This document shows positions 9,420 to 19,275 of a stretch of DNA of 64,000 bases, piece after piece. The position numbers were made by a program, and so were the translations under genes. Position 1 is the first letter of the stretch. The number at the start of each line of letters is the position of its first letter. Source of the stretch: Microbacterium sp. (GTDB lineage: Bacteria > Actinomycetota > Actinomycetes > Actinomycetales > Microbacteriaceae); assembly GCA_013823625.1 (NCBI GenBank), contig PNMM01000001.1, positions 992,001-1,056,000 of the forward strand. The letters are read 5' to 3'. The notes beneath the pieces were generated by a model, which was given only the letters and a program-made list of their open reading frames with translations, searched no databases and was not told where the DNA came from.

Positions 9420-11480
9420 TCAGTCGACTGGGTCGGTGATGCTTTCGTGACGCCAGCCGGTCAGGTATCGCTTTGCCAGCGATACCAGCTCCGACTCCCC
9501 GTCAACTGACTGAAGCACCTCTACGGCTCTGCGAAGATCGTGTTCAGTCCCATAGATTTCGATCAGATAATCCCAAGAGTAAGTCGCCTGGGTTTCGATG
9601 TGGCGTGACTCCGTTGACTGCGCGGTTCTGTGGCCTTGTACGGAGCGGAGCATGGCTCGAGTGACATCAGGATCGTCGAGAACTGCGAGTTGGACGGGAG
9701 CTCCTGTCTTCTCCATGACAAAGTGATACACGCCAGCGAGCGCCCACTCCTTTTCGACATCCGGAGGCGGGTTCGTGAAAGTCGCCAAGATTGCCGCGTC
9801 GAGCTCGTCCGCGACCTCGGTTGAAACAAGGTTCGGGGCTCGCTCACGCCGGCCGACGCTTTGCACGAAGTCGACCTTCGAGGAAAACGTGTTCGTCAGT
9901 TCGAAGATTTCCCTTGCAACATCCTCTCGCTTGGATGCGTCGTCGAACTGTTCAAGCATCCGTAGGACGGGCCGGATCACGATCACTGAAGGACGCACAG
10001 TGAAACCGGCGACCTGGGCCGGGCGCACTCGATGGGTCTGGTTGAGAATCGCAGCGGAGGATGTCGCTATTTGCTCTTCAGGAAAGTCGCCTTTGAATGA
10101 CTCGAAAGCGGCGAGGGTGTCCGGAAGCTCGTCGCTTGGGATGGAAGCGAGTCGCTCCTCAAGGCCCACTGGATTCGACATAGCGGACAGGAGTCCTTCA
10201 GCTTGCCGGAAGGCCATGAGTGAGGTCGGCGCCACTCGATCGAAGTAAATGCCAAGAAAGTCCTGATGCGCAAGACGATGCTCTTTGCGCCAGATTGGTT
10301 TCCACTCTGGTCCATAAGAGTAGTTCTCGATTTGGCGCTGAGCGGCCGGAAACACGCGACGGATAAGCGACTTTACGACCTCGGAATCTACGCCGGCAGT
10401 GGTCAAGAGTGCCTCAACTCGTTTCTTCTTGACAGGCGTCTCCTGAGCGCCGAACCCCGGAGCAGTTTCGGTGAGAACAGCCGAGAGCGCTCGAAGCTGC
10501 GCGAATAGCTCGGGGCGAAAAACACGGATGGCCTCGATTGCTAACAAATCCGCCGACTCAACCTCGGCGGCTAGAGCGACGAGCGTTGGCCGAACCGATG
10601 CGGCGAAGCGCACGACGTCGCGCATGTTGCCGATCAAGGGCTCGATCACCTCGAAGTAGATGTCCGGCCAGCGGGAAGTAGAGAAACGAGCTTCGCTGTG
10701 AAGGCTGGCGAAGATCGAGTCCAACGCCGCATAAACCTGCGAGCGAATCACCCCAGCGGGTGCGGCGGGCAGATCAAAGCTCACTTGAAGGATTTTCTCC
10801 AGGTACGCCCTGCCTTCGATACCCGGCTCTGTGAGTGCTTGTTCGACTCTCGCGCGGTCGAATGCGAGCAAGTAGATAACGTTCGGAAAGCTTGCCGTAA
10901 GTCGGACCAGCTTGAACACGTCGCGAATCTCATCGGAGGTGAGTCGGTCTATGTCGTCGATGACGACCACGATCGGCTGCGTTGCCTTCGCGAGGTGTTC
11001 GGATGCCTTCCGGTACTTGTCGCGCGCGCCCCTCTGGCGACTCATGCCCTTAGCGCCGCCACGAAAGATTGCTGCACCCAGAACGCCAAGTGGCCCGAGT
11101 AGACCAGCTACTGAGCTGATGGACTCACCGTACTGTTCAACCAGACTTCCAGCGGCCCTCAGCGATGGATCCTTGAGCTTCTTGAAACGTAACGCAAGCT
11201 CATCAAAGAAGTGGTCGATCAACTGCGGGGTTCCAGAGAACATCCAAGGGTTGAAGTCGATTACTACTAGCTCTGGCGCAGCGGCGAACTCCTCGCGCAT
11301 GAGGTTGATGAACGAACTCTTTCCGTGTCCCCACGGGCCGAGCACACCAACAACTGCACCGTGCGAGGCGTCGATCGTCCGGATGCTCTTGGCGAAGTCG
11401 CGAGCAAGCGGGGCCCGCCCGAGCAAGTCCTGCGAGGCAGAATCGATCGGGTTGTCGACCGGTGCAGTTGAACTAGCCAT
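9420..11480 (-). CDS. KAP family P-loop NTPase
   Basis: Walker A GPWGHGKSSFINLM, Walker B IVVVIDDIDRLTSDEI, KAP-type layout; visibly lower GC than flanks. Confidence 0.85.
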   Translation of the reverse strand: MASSTAPVDNPIDSASQDLLGRAPLARDFAKSIRTIDASHGAVVGVLGPWGHGKSSFINLMREEFAAAPELVVIDFNPWMFSGTPQLIDHFFDELALRFKKLKDPSLRAAGSLVEQYGESISSVAGLLGPLGVLGAAIFRGGAKGMSRQRGARDKYRKASEHLAKATQPIVVVIDDIDRLTSDEIRDVFKLVRLTASFPNVIYLLAFDRARVEQALTEPGIEGRAYLEKILQVSFDLPAAPAGVIRSQVYAALDSIFASLHSEARFSTSRWPDIYFEVIEPLIGNMRDVVRFAASVRPTLVALAAEVESADLLAIEAIRVFRPELFAQLRALSAVLTETAPGFGAQETPVKKKRVEALLTTAGVDSEVVKSLIRRVFPAAQRQIENYSYGPEWKPIWRKEHRLAHQDFLGIYFDRVAPTSLMAFRQAEGLLSAMSNPVGLEERLASIPSDELPDTLAAFESFKGDFPEEQIATSSAAILNQTHRVRPAQVAGFTVRPSVIVIRPVLRMLEQFDDASKREDVAREIFELTNTFSSKVDFVQSVGRRERAPNLVSTEVADELDAAILATFTNPPPDVEKEWALAGVYHFVMEKTGAPVQLAVLDDPDVTRAMLRSVQGHRTAQSTESRHIETQATYSWDYLIEIYGTEHDLRRAVEVLQSVDGESELVSLAKRYLTGWRHESITDPVD

Positions 11481-11701
11481 CTGGGTTACCGCCTAGTAGC
11501 TCTTGGGCAATCCGCAAGACACAACCCCATTCAGACTCGATCCCGACGGCGAAATCATCAGCGACATGTTCGACACCCAGTGGACCTTCATGCTCAGTTT
11601 CGTCATCCTCCATCCGGGAGTAGCTTGGGCGCCCCACGGGCGCCGACCACATCTCGTGCTCGTAATGCGAGCGTCTGTCATGTGCTCAGTGTTTCACAGG
11701 T

Positions 11702-14632
11702 TCACGGCGTGCCGTAGAAGCCGCGCTCGAACACCTGGCGGGCGAGGCGCGTGGTACGCAAGTAGTCCTCCTCGAGCCGCGACGCTCCCCCGGCGGGGTA
11801 GCCCATGAGGCGCGCGAGACCCTCCAACTGCGGGCGGTCAACCGGGAGCACATCCGCGGTCTTCGCGCTCCACAGCGTGAGCGCTGAGCGCGCACGAGAA
11901 GCGATGAGCCAGGCGGCACGGAGGCGCTCGGCGTCGACGGGGAGCACGAGCTCAGCATCCGCGGCCGCTGTCAACGCGTCGAGCGTCGAGGTCGTGGCGA
12001 GAGCGGGCACCGTCGCGGCGTGCTGCAATTGCAACAGCTGCACGAACCACTCGACGTCACTGAGCGAGCCGCGGCCGAGCTTGAGGTGTCGGGCGGGGTC
12101 GGCCGCTTGTGGCAATCGCTCGGCCTCGACGCGGGCCTTGATGCGGCGCACCTCGCGGGCGTCGGCCTCGGGAAACGCGTCCGGGTACCGCACGGTGTCG
12201 GCAAGGGCGGTGAAGTCGGTCATGAGCGACCCGTCACCCGCGACCGCACGCGCGCGCAGCAGCGCTTGCGCCTCCCACGTGAGCGACCAGCGCTCGTAGT
12301 AGGCGCGGTACGAATCGAGCGAGCGCACAATCGCTCCGTTGCGCCCTTCGGGCCGCAAATCGATGTCGAGGTCGAGCGGCAGGCGCAGGTCTTCGGTGAG
12401 GCGCTTGAGCTCGTGCACGATGTGCTCGGCGCGCGGTTGCGCGTGCTCCCCCGCCCCCGCGTCGCGATAGACGTACATCACGTCGGCATCCGAACCGAAG
12501 CCCAGCTCGGCGCCGCCGTAGCGACCCATTGCGACAATCGCGAACTCGATGCCATCGCCATAGCGGTGCACGAGCGACAGCACACCCGTGAGCACCGCGG
12601 TGTTCACGTCGCTGAGGGCTCGGCCGAGCTCGTCGACCGTGATGACATCGAGGATGCCCGCGAGGGCCAGGCGCAGCACCTCGCGTCGGCGTGCCGTGCG
12701 CAGCGCCTTCGCGGCCGCATCGATGTCGCCCTCGTAGCGGTCGACCGTCGCGCGCGACTCGTCGAGCAAGGCCGCGAGCGGGCGTGGGCGAAGCTCTTCT
12801 TCGTTCTCGAGCCACGCGGCACCCTCGGGAATGCGCTCGAACAACCCGCCCACATAGCGTGATGCCGTGAGCACGTTGGTGAGACGCTGCGCTGCGCCAC
12901 TCGAGTCGCGCAGCATGCGCAAGAACCAGTGCGTCTCACCGAGGTCGTCGCTCAAGCGTCGAAAGACGAGCAAGCCATAGTCGGGGTCGGCGCCTTGCGC
13001 GAGCCACTGCAGAATGACCGGCAAGAGCGTGCGCTGAATCTGCGCGCGCCGCGAGACTCCGCTCGTGAGCGCGGCAATGTGCCGCAGCGCACCCTTCGGG
13101 TCGGTGAAGCCAATCGCCGCGAGGCGGTCTTCAGCCTGGCCGCTGGTGAGGGCAAGGCCCGCATCAGGCAGGGCCGCCACTGCCGAGAGCAACGGACGGT
13201 AGAAGAGCTTCTCGTGCAGCGAGCGCACGGCGATCTTGGTCTGTTGCCACCGCTCGGTGAGCTCGTCGGCCGTGGTCGCGAGGCCCGTGGCACGCGCGAG
13301 CACGCGCAAGCGATCGACGTCGCGCGGCATGAGGTGCGTGCGCGTCATGCGGTCGAGCTGTACGCGGTGCTCGATGACCCTCAACAGTCGATAGTCGCGC
13401 GAGAACGAGGCAGCTTCTTCGCGACCGATGTAGCCGTGCTGCGCGAGGGCCGCGAGAGCCCCGAGGGTATCCCGCTGCCGCACTCGGTCATCGCTGTGAC
13501 CGTGCACGAGCTGCAACAGCTGGATGGTGAACTCGACGTCGCGCAAGCCGCCCGGGCCGAGCTTGAGTTGAACATCCACTTCGTCCGCGGGAATGTGCTC
13601 GGTGACCCGTTCGCGCATGCGCTGCACCGAGTCGACGAAGCCCTCGCGCTGCGAGCTGGCCCAGACGAACGGATGCACCGTCTCGCAGTAGCGCTCCCCC
13701 AGCTCGGCGTCTCCGGCCAGGGGTCGCGACTTCAGCAGCGCCTGAAACTCCCACGATTTCGCCCAGCGTTCGTAGTAGGCGCGGTGCGAGTCGATCGTGC
13801 GCACGAGGGCGCCGTCTTTGCCTTCAGGACGCAGGTTGGCATCAACTTCCCACAGCGGAGGTTCGATTCCCGGCTCTTGGATACCCCGCGCGGTCTCAGC
13901 CGCGAGGCGCGTGGCGATCTCGACGGCGCGCGCGTTGTCGAGCTCATCAGCCCCTTCGGCGACGTAGATGACGTCAACGTCGCTGATGTAGTTGAGTTCG
14001 CGAGCGCCCGCCTTGCCCATGCCGATGATCGAGAGCCGCGTGCGGGCCACCTCCTCAGCCGGGAAGGTGCTGACCGCTCGCGCGAGCGTCAGGCTCGCGT
14101 CGAGCGCTGCCCCGGCCAGGTCAGCGAGGGCCGCCGCGACGAGCGGCAGGGCCTCGACCGCGTCGGCGTGCTCAAGATCCCACGCGGCAATGCGTAGCAG
14201 CCAGCGCCGGTAGCGCACGCGCAGGGCCGTGCGAGCCTGCTCGACCTGGGCCGGCGAGGCTGCGGCGGTGCTGCCCTCCACGGCGGCCGCGAGGTAGCGC
14301 CGCAATTGCTCAGCGCTCGGCAGGGTGCGGAGCGGCTCGCGCAATGCCGCGAGCTCGGCCGGCCGGCGCCGCAGAAAGTCGCCCAAGCCTTCACTCGCGC
14401 CGAGCACCACGATGAGGCGCGCCGCCCAGGCGGGGTCGGCGAGCACGGGGCGGAGGGCATCCGGATGCTGCTCCTGCAGCCGCACGAGCAGCCGCAGCGC
14501 GCGGTCCGGGTCGGCAGCCGCACCGAACGCCTCGATGCGCTCGGCCCATTCGCCGAGCGCATCGCGAGCCGCGCCCAGCTCGGCAAAGCCGAGTCGGGCG
14601 AGTTCAGTCAGCGTCGACGGTTGTCGCGACAT
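11702..14632 (-). CDS. glnE: bifunctional [glutamine synthetase] adenylyltransferase/deadenylase
   Basis: Two nucleotidyltransferase modules (GMGKAGARELNYISDVDVIYV and AMGRYGGAELGFGSDADVMYVYR); adjacent to glnA2. Confidence 0.97.
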   Translation of the reverse strand: MSRQPSTLTELARLGFAELGAARDALGEWAERIEAFGAAADPDRALRLLVRLQEQHPDALRPVLADPAWAARLIVVLGASEGLGDFLRRRPAELAALREPLRTLPSAEQLRRYLAAAVEGSTAAASPAQVEQARTALRVRYRRWLLRIAAWDLEHADAVEALPLVAAALADLAGAALDASLTLARAVSTFPAEEVARTRLSIIGMGKAGARELNYISDVDVIYVAEGADELDNARAVEIATRLAAETARGIQEPGIEPPLWEVDANLRPEGKDGALVRTIDSHRAYYERWAKSWEFQALLKSRPLAGDAELGERYCETVHPFVWASSQREGFVDSVQRMRERVTEHIPADEVDVQLKLGPGGLRDVEFTIQLLQLVHGHSDDRVRQRDTLGALAALAQHGYIGREEAASFSRDYRLLRVIEHRVQLDRMTRTHLMPRDVDRLRVLARATGLATTADELTERWQQTKIAVRSLHEKLFYRPLLSAVAALPDAGLALTSGQAEDRLAAIGFTDPKGALRHIAALTSGVSRRAQIQRTLLPVILQWLAQGADPDYGLLVFRRLSDDLGETHWFLRMLRDSSGAAQRLTNVLTASRYVGGLFERIPEGAAWLENEEELRPRPLAALLDESRATVDRYEGDIDAAAKALRTARRREVLRLALAGILDVITVDELGRALSDVNTAVLTGVLSLVHRYGDGIEFAIVAMGRYGGAELGFGSDADVMYVYRDAGAGEHAQPRAEHIVHELKRLTEDLRLPLDLDIDLRPEGRNGAIVRSLDSYRAYYERWSLTWEAQALLRARAVAGDGSLMTDFTALADTVRYPDAFPEADAREVRRIKARVEAERLPQAADPARHLKLGRGSLSDVEWFVQLLQLQHAATVPALATTSTLDALTAAADAELVLPVDAERLRAAWLIASRARSALTLWSAKTADVLPVDRPQLEGLARLMGYPAGGASRLEEDYLRTTRLARQVFERGFYGTP
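11706..11735. repeat. 30-bp direct repeat, right copy (inside glnE 3' end)
   Basis: Identical to 9079-9108. Confidence 0.9.
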
Positions 14633-14653
14633 GGCGCGGGGGTCGGGGCCGCG

Positions 14654-16012
14654 CTAGAGAATCTCGAGATTGCTCTCGAGCTCGTAGGGCGTGACCTGCG
14701 CGCGGTACGCGGCCCACTCGCGGCGCTTGTTGAGCAGCACGTAGTTGAACACCTGCTCGCCCAGGGTGTCGGCGACGAGCTCGCTGTCTTCCATGAGGCC
14801 CAGGGCGCGGTCAAGGCTCGAGGGCAACGGCTTGTAGCCGAGCGCGCGCCGCTCAGACTCGCTGAGCTCCCACACCGTGTTCTCGGCCTCCGGCGGAAGC
14901 TCGTAGCCCTCTTCGATGCCCTTGAGGCCGGCGGCGAGCAACAGCGAGAACGCCAGGTAGGGGTTGGCGGCCGAGTCCATGCCGCGGTACTCCACGCGCG
15001 CGCTCTGGCCCTTGCCGGGCTTGTAGAGCGGCACGCGCACGAGCGCCGAGCGGTTGTTGTGGCCCCACGTGACATAGCTGGGGGCTTCGTCACCCGTCCA
15101 GAGACGCTTGTACGAGTTGACGAACTGGTTCGTGATTGCCGTGATCTCGGGAGCGTGCGTGAGCAGGCCGGCCACAAACTGGCGGCCGATCTTCGAGAGC
15201 TGGTACTGGCCGGCCGGGTCGAAGAACGCGTTCGTGTCGCCCTCGAAGAGCGAAAGGTGCGTGTGCATTCCCGATCCGGGATGCGCGGCCATGGGCTTGG
15301 GCATGAACGTGGCGTAGACGCCCTGCTCGATGGCGACCTCTTTGACCACGGTGCGGAAGGTCATGATGTTGTCGGCCGTCGTGAGGGCGTCGGCGTAGCG
15401 CAAGTCGATTTCGTTCTGGCCCGGGCCTGCCTCGTGGTGGCTGAACTCCACCGAGATGCCGAGGTCTTCGAGCATGCGCACCGCGCGGCGGCGGAAATCG
15501 TGAGCCGTGCCCCCGGGCACGTTGTCGAAGTAGCCGGCAGCATCCACGGGCTGAGGGCCCTTCGGGCCAACCTTGCTGCTCTTGAGCAAGTAGAACTCGA
15601 TCTCGGGGTGCGTGTAGAACGTGAAGCCGCGGTCGGCGGCCTTCGCGAGCGTGCGCTTGAGCACGTGACGCGGGTCGGCCGCGGCGGGCTGACCGTCGGG
15701 CGTCGTAATGTCACAGAACATGCGCGCGGTCGGGTCGACCTCACCGCGCCACGGCAGAATCTGGAACGTCGTGGGGTCGGGGTGCGCGAGTACGTCGGCC
15801 TCGTAGGCCCGCGAGAAGCCTTCAATTGCCGAGCCATCGAACCCGAGGCCCTCGGCGAACGCGCCCTCGACCTCGGCCGGCGCGACGGCGACCATCTTGA
15901 GCGTGCCGACGACGTCGGTGAACCAGAGGCGCACGAACTTGACCCCGCGTTCTTCAATCGTGCGAAGAACGAAGTCGCGCTGCTTGTCCATGCCACCCAT
16001 TCCGGTGCTCAC
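14654..16012 (-). CDS. glnA2: type I glutamine synthetase, GlnA2 type
   Basis: GVKFVRLWFTDVVGTLKMVAV, GSGMHTHLSLFEGD, WGHNNRSALVRVP; start may be ATG 15991. Confidence 0.93.
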   Translation of the reverse strand: MSTGMGGMDKQRDFVLRTIEERGVKFVRLWFTDVVGTLKMVAVAPAEVEGAFAEGLGFDGSAIEGFSRAYEADVLAHPDPTTFQILPWRGEVDPTARMFCDITTPDGQPAAADPRHVLKRTLAKAADRGFTFYTHPEIEFYLLKSSKVGPKGPQPVDAAGYFDNVPGGTAHDFRRRAVRMLEDLGISVEFSHHEAGPGQNEIDLRYADALTTADNIMTFRTVVKEVAIEQGVYATFMPKPMAAHPGSGMHTHLSLFEGDTNAFFDPAGQYQLSKIGRQFVAGLLTHAPEITAITNQFVNSYKRLWTGDEAPSYVTWGHNNRSALVRVPLYKPGKGQSARVEYRGMDSAANPYLAFSLLLAAGLKGIEEGYELPPEAENTVWELSESERRALGYKPLPSSLDRALGLMEDSELVADTLGEQVFNYVLLNKRREWAAYRAQVTPYELESNLEIL

Positions 16013-16046
16013 ATCTCTCCCTCAAACGACGCGGAAAACCCGCCAT

Positions 16047-16052
16047 TAGGCT
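16047..16052 (+). promoter_or_regulatory. -10 hexamer TAGGCT, 7 nt from ATG of nadE
   Basis: TAGGCT-aacgggt-ATG. Confidence 0.55.
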
Positions 16053-16059
16053 AACGGGT

Positions 16060-17793
16060 ATGCCCCGCCTCCGCTTGGCCCTCGCCCAGTCGAACCCCAT
16101 CGTCGGCGACCTGGTGGGCAATGCCGACCAGATCGTCGCCGCCGCGCACGCCGCCGTCGAGCAGGGAGCCGACCTGCTGGCCCTCGGCGAGATGGCGCTC
16201 ACGGGCTACCCCATCGAAGACCTCGCCTCGCGGCCGTCGTTTCTTGTCGATGCCAGCCAGGCGGTGACCGCCCTCGCCGCGCGTCTTGAGACCGAGGGTC
16301 TCGGCCACCTGCCCGTCGTGGTGGGGCACCCTGATGGCCCGCACGAACCGCGCCTTCTCGGCACCTCGAACGCCCCCACGGCCATCGCGCAGAACTGCGC
16401 GAGCGTGCTGCAGGGGGGCACGGTTGTCGCGCGCTACGCCAAACACCACTTGCCCAATTACGGCGTGTTCGACGAGTACCGCATCTTCATCCCGGGTGAT
16501 GAGTTGCTCGTGCTGCGGCTCAAGGGCGTCGACGTTGCGCTCATCATTTGCGAAGACCTGTGGCGCGACGGTGGCCCGGTGGGTCGCGTTCTCGAGTCAG
16601 ACGCGGGCGTCTTGCTCGTCATCAACGCCTCGCCCTTTGAGCGCGACAAAGACGAAGTGCGCGTGCCCCTCGTGACGCGTCGTGCGACCGAGACGAGCAC
16701 CGTCGTGGCCTATGTCAACATCGTCGGCGGGCAAGATGACCTCGTGTTTGACGGCGACTCCGTCGTCGTCAACGAGCACGGCGAGATCATCGCGCGCGCC
16801 CCCCAGTTCGCTGAGCACCTTCTGGTGGTGGATGTGGATGCGGCCGACGCCACCGATACCGAGCTACCGCCCGCGGTGCGCCGGGTCGAACTCGCGGGCG
16901 GAGGTACCTCGACCGAGCATGCCGCAGCGGCCGACATCGCGCAGTTGCCCGACGACCGCGAACAGCTCTGGAACGCGCTCGTCACCGGAACGCGTGATTA
17001 CGTGCGCAAGAACGGGTTCCGCACTGTCATCTTGGGGCTCTCGGGCGGCATCGACTCCGCCGTGTGCGCGGCAATCGCCGCCGACGCGCTCGGCCCCGAG
17101 AACGTCTATGGCGTTTCGATGCCATCGCGGTACAGCTCAGACCACTCGCGCAGCGATGCCGACGACCTCGCCGACCGCATCGGGCTGAACTTCACGACCG
17201 AGGCGATCGCTGATCTCGTGGCTCCCGTCGAGACCCAGCTCGAGCTCGACGGCGTGGCTGCCGAAAATCTGCAGGCGCGCGTCCGGGCAATCATCTTGAT
17301 GGGCCTGTCGAACATGCACGGTCACCTCGTGCTCACGACGGGCAACAAGACCGAGCTCTCGGTGGGCTACTCGACGATCTATGGTGACTCGGTCGGTGGG
17401 TTCGCGCCGATCAAAGACGTGCCGAAGCTGCTCGTGTGGGAGCTCGCGCGCTGGCGCAACGAGCACGCCGAGGGCCGCGGCGAGACCCCGCCGATTCCGG
17501 AGAACTCGATCGCCAAGCCGCCGAGCGCCGAACTGCGGCCCGGCCAAGTCGACCAAGACACCCTTCCGCCCTACGAAATGCTCGACGCGATCCTCGACGC
17601 CTATGTGGGTCGCGAACTCGGCCGCGACGACGTGGTTGCACTTGGCTTCGCGCCCGAGACCGTCGACTTCGTGACACGTCTCGTCGACCGCTCCGAGTGG
17701 AAGCGGCGCCAAGGCGCGATCGGGCCGAAGATCTCGGGCATGGCGTTTGGGCGCGACCGGCGGTTGCCGATTACGTATAGGCCGACCAAGTAG
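16060..17793 (+). CDS. nadE: glutamine-dependent NAD+ synthase
   Basis: N-terminal nitrilase/amidase domain (LICEDLWRDGG) and C-terminal SGGIDSAVCAAIA PP-loop. Confidence 0.96.
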   Translation: MPRLRLALAQSNPIVGDLVGNADQIVAAAHAAVEQGADLLALGEMALTGYPIEDLASRPSFLVDASQAVTALAARLETEGLGHLPVVVGHPDGPHEPRLLGTSNAPTAIAQNCASVLQGGTVVARYAKHHLPNYGVFDEYRIFIPGDELLVLRLKGVDVALIICEDLWRDGGPVGRVLESDAGVLLVINASPFERDKDEVRVPLVTRRATETSTVVAYVNIVGGQDDLVFDGDSVVVNEHGEIIARAPQFAEHLLVVDVDAADATDTELPPAVRRVELAGGGTSTEHAAAADIAQLPDDREQLWNALVTGTRDYVRKNGFRTVILGLSGGIDSAVCAAIAADALGPENVYGVSMPSRYSSDHSRSDADDLADRIGLNFTTEAIADLVAPVETQLELDGVAAENLQARVRAIILMGLSNMHGHLVLTTGNKTELSVGYSTIYGDSVGGFAPIKDVPKLLVWELARWRNEHAEGRGETPPIPENSIAKPPSAELRPGQVDQDTLPPYEMLDAILDAYVGRELGRDDVVALGFAPETVDFVTRLVDRSEWKRRQGAIGPKISGMAFGRDRRLPITYRPTK

Positions 17794-17853
17794 CTGTCTG
17801 TCGCGGCGGCCCGCCGGCCCCCGCGCCTATCGGCCCACGAAGTAACCCAGGGC

Positions 17854-17859
17854 TAGGCT
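17854..17859 (+). promoter_or_regulatory. -10 hexamer TAGGCT, 7 nt from ATG of panB
   Basis: TAGGCT-tgccgcc-ATG. Confidence 0.55.
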
Positions 17860-17866
17860 TGCCGCC

Positions 17867-18715
17867 ATGGCTGAGGCACCGAAGCGCGTTCGCACCCGAC
17901 ACTTCGCGCGGGCGAAAGAGCAGGGCATCAAGATCACCGGACTCACGTCGTACGACGTGTTGACGGCACAGATCTTCGACGAAGCGGGAATCGACTTCTT
18001 GCTCGTGGGCGATTCGGCGGGCAACACCGTGCTCGGCTACGACACGACGCTGCCCGTCACGATTGACGACCTGATTCCGCTCACGCGCGGCGTCGTGAGC
18101 GGCGTGAAGCGCGCGTTCGTCGTCGCCGACATGCCGTTCGGGTCTTATGAGACCGGCCCCGAAGAGGCCTTGCACACGGCGTTCCGGTTCATGAAAGAAA
18201 CGGGAGCTCACGCCGTGAAGCTCGAAGGCGGGGTGCGGTCGGCCAAGCAGATTCGGCGCATCGTGTCGGCGGGCATCCCGGTCATGGCCCACATCGGGTT
18301 CACGCCGCAAAGCGAGCACGGTCTCGGCGGCCACGTCATTCAGGGGCGCGGCGAAGCGGCCGAGCAGTTGCTCGCCGACGCGCACGCGGTCGAAGAGGCT
18401 GGCGCCTTCGCGGTCGTGCTCGAGATGATTCCCGCCGAGGTCGCCCAGCGCATCACCTCCGAACTCACCATCCCGACGATCAGCGTCGGCGGCGGCCCCC
18501 ACTGCGACGGCCAACTCGTCGTTTGGACCGACTGGGCGGGCCTCACGGCCGGGCGCATCCCCAAGTTCGTCAAGCAATACGCCAACCTTCGCCAGGTGCT
18601 GACGGATGCTGCGCTCGCCTTCAAGGCCGACGTCGAGTCAGGCGCCTACCCCGACGAGGCGCACAGCTACAGCGACGCGACCGCCGAGCAAGCCCTGCAG
18701 GAGCGCGCGAACTAG
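17867..18715 (+). CDS. panB: 3-methyl-2-oxobutanoate hydroxymethyltransferase
   Basis: LTSYDVLTAQIFDEAGIDFLLVGDSAGNTVLGYDTTLPV, AHIGFTPQSEHGLGGHVIQGR. Confidence 0.96.
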   Translation: MAEAPKRVRTRHFARAKEQGIKITGLTSYDVLTAQIFDEAGIDFLLVGDSAGNTVLGYDTTLPVTIDDLIPLTRGVVSGVKRAFVVADMPFGSYETGPEEALHTAFRFMKETGAHAVKLEGGVRSAKQIRRIVSAGIPVMAHIGFTPQSEHGLGGHVIQGRGEAAEQLLADAHAVEEAGAFAVVLEMIPAEVAQRITSELTIPTISVGGGPHCDGQLVVWTDWAGLTAGRIPKFVKQYANLRQVLTDAALAFKADVESGAYPDEAHSYSDATAEQALQERAN

Positions 18716-18727
18716 CCCAGCTCCGAG

Positions 18728-19039
18728 CTAGTCGGCGCCGCCGGACTCTTCGTCCTCCAGCTGTGCCGCCAGCTCGCGGTCGTAGAGAGTGCGCCCCTTG
18801 TAGACCCGCACGGCGACGAGCACGAAGAACGTGTGCAGCGCTGCGCCGATCGCGATGAACATGATGAAGAACGGCTGAAAGTTGGTGGCTGCGCCGATCA
18901 GTCCCGAGACCAGCAGAATGCCGCTCGCCACGGCATTCACGATCGAGCCCAGAAGACTAAAGGGGCCTAGTTGGTACATCTGGTGGCCGAACCGGTCAGC
19001 CATCATGCTCTCGAAGTGATCGAGAAAGCGTTCGATCAC
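18728..19039 (-). CDS. small membrane protein, uncharacterised
   Basis: Two to three TM segments; GTG start at 19039 ([30 protein letters not shown]). Confidence 0.6.
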   Translation of the reverse strand: MIERFLDHFESMMADRFGHQMYQLGPFSLLGSIVNAVASGILLVSGLIGAATNFQPFFIMFIAIGAALHTFFVLVAVRVYKGRTLYDRELAAQLEDEESGGAD

Positions 19040-19041
19040 GC

Positions 19042-19221
19042 CTACTCCTCTTCGTCGGCCGCCCACGCGCGAGCACGCTCGCGAGCGATCTCGGGTGCCC
19101 GACGGGCGTCGGCCTCGGTCGCGTAGGGGCCGTCGCGGTCACTGCCGAGCGACTGAGGGCCGTATTCGACGTCACCGGTCTTGTGGTTGAACCACCACTG
19201 TTGCGTCTCTTCGTCGGCCAT
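19042..19221 (-). CDS. small hydrophilic protein, SPOR-like (59 aa)
   Basis: [59 protein letters not shown]. Confidence 0.65.
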   Translation of the reverse strand: MADEETQQWWFNHKTGDVEYGPQSLGSDRDGPYATEADARRAPEIARERARAWAADEEE

Positions 19222-19262
19222 GAGCCGCTCCTCCCCCGAACCGAGGCGCGTGCGCGGCTCGA

Positions 19263-19268
19263 TAGACT
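19263..19268 (+). promoter_or_regulatory. -10 hexamer TAGACT, 7 nt from ATG of map
   Basis: TAGACT-tgaccct-ATG. Confidence 0.55.
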
Positions 19269-19275
19269 TGACCCT

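Noticed and set aside
11493-11808. Short ORFs on both strands between the KAP gene and glnE (11493-11681 minus; 11503-11808 plus)
   Set aside because: Neither has a clear start signal or recognisable domain; the plus ORF's first ~60 codons look more protein-like but run into glnE. Left uncalled.
14306-16054. 582-aa plus-strand ORF opposite glnE/glnA2
   Set aside because: Antisense ORF with Arg/Glu/His-rich, low-complexity composition; an artefact of high third-position GC in well-supported minus-strand genes.
16045-16059. attaggctaacgggt resembling an IdeR/DtxR box before nadE
   Set aside because: Only the left part fits and it coincides with the TAGGCT -10; the same hexamer occurs at several unrelated genes.
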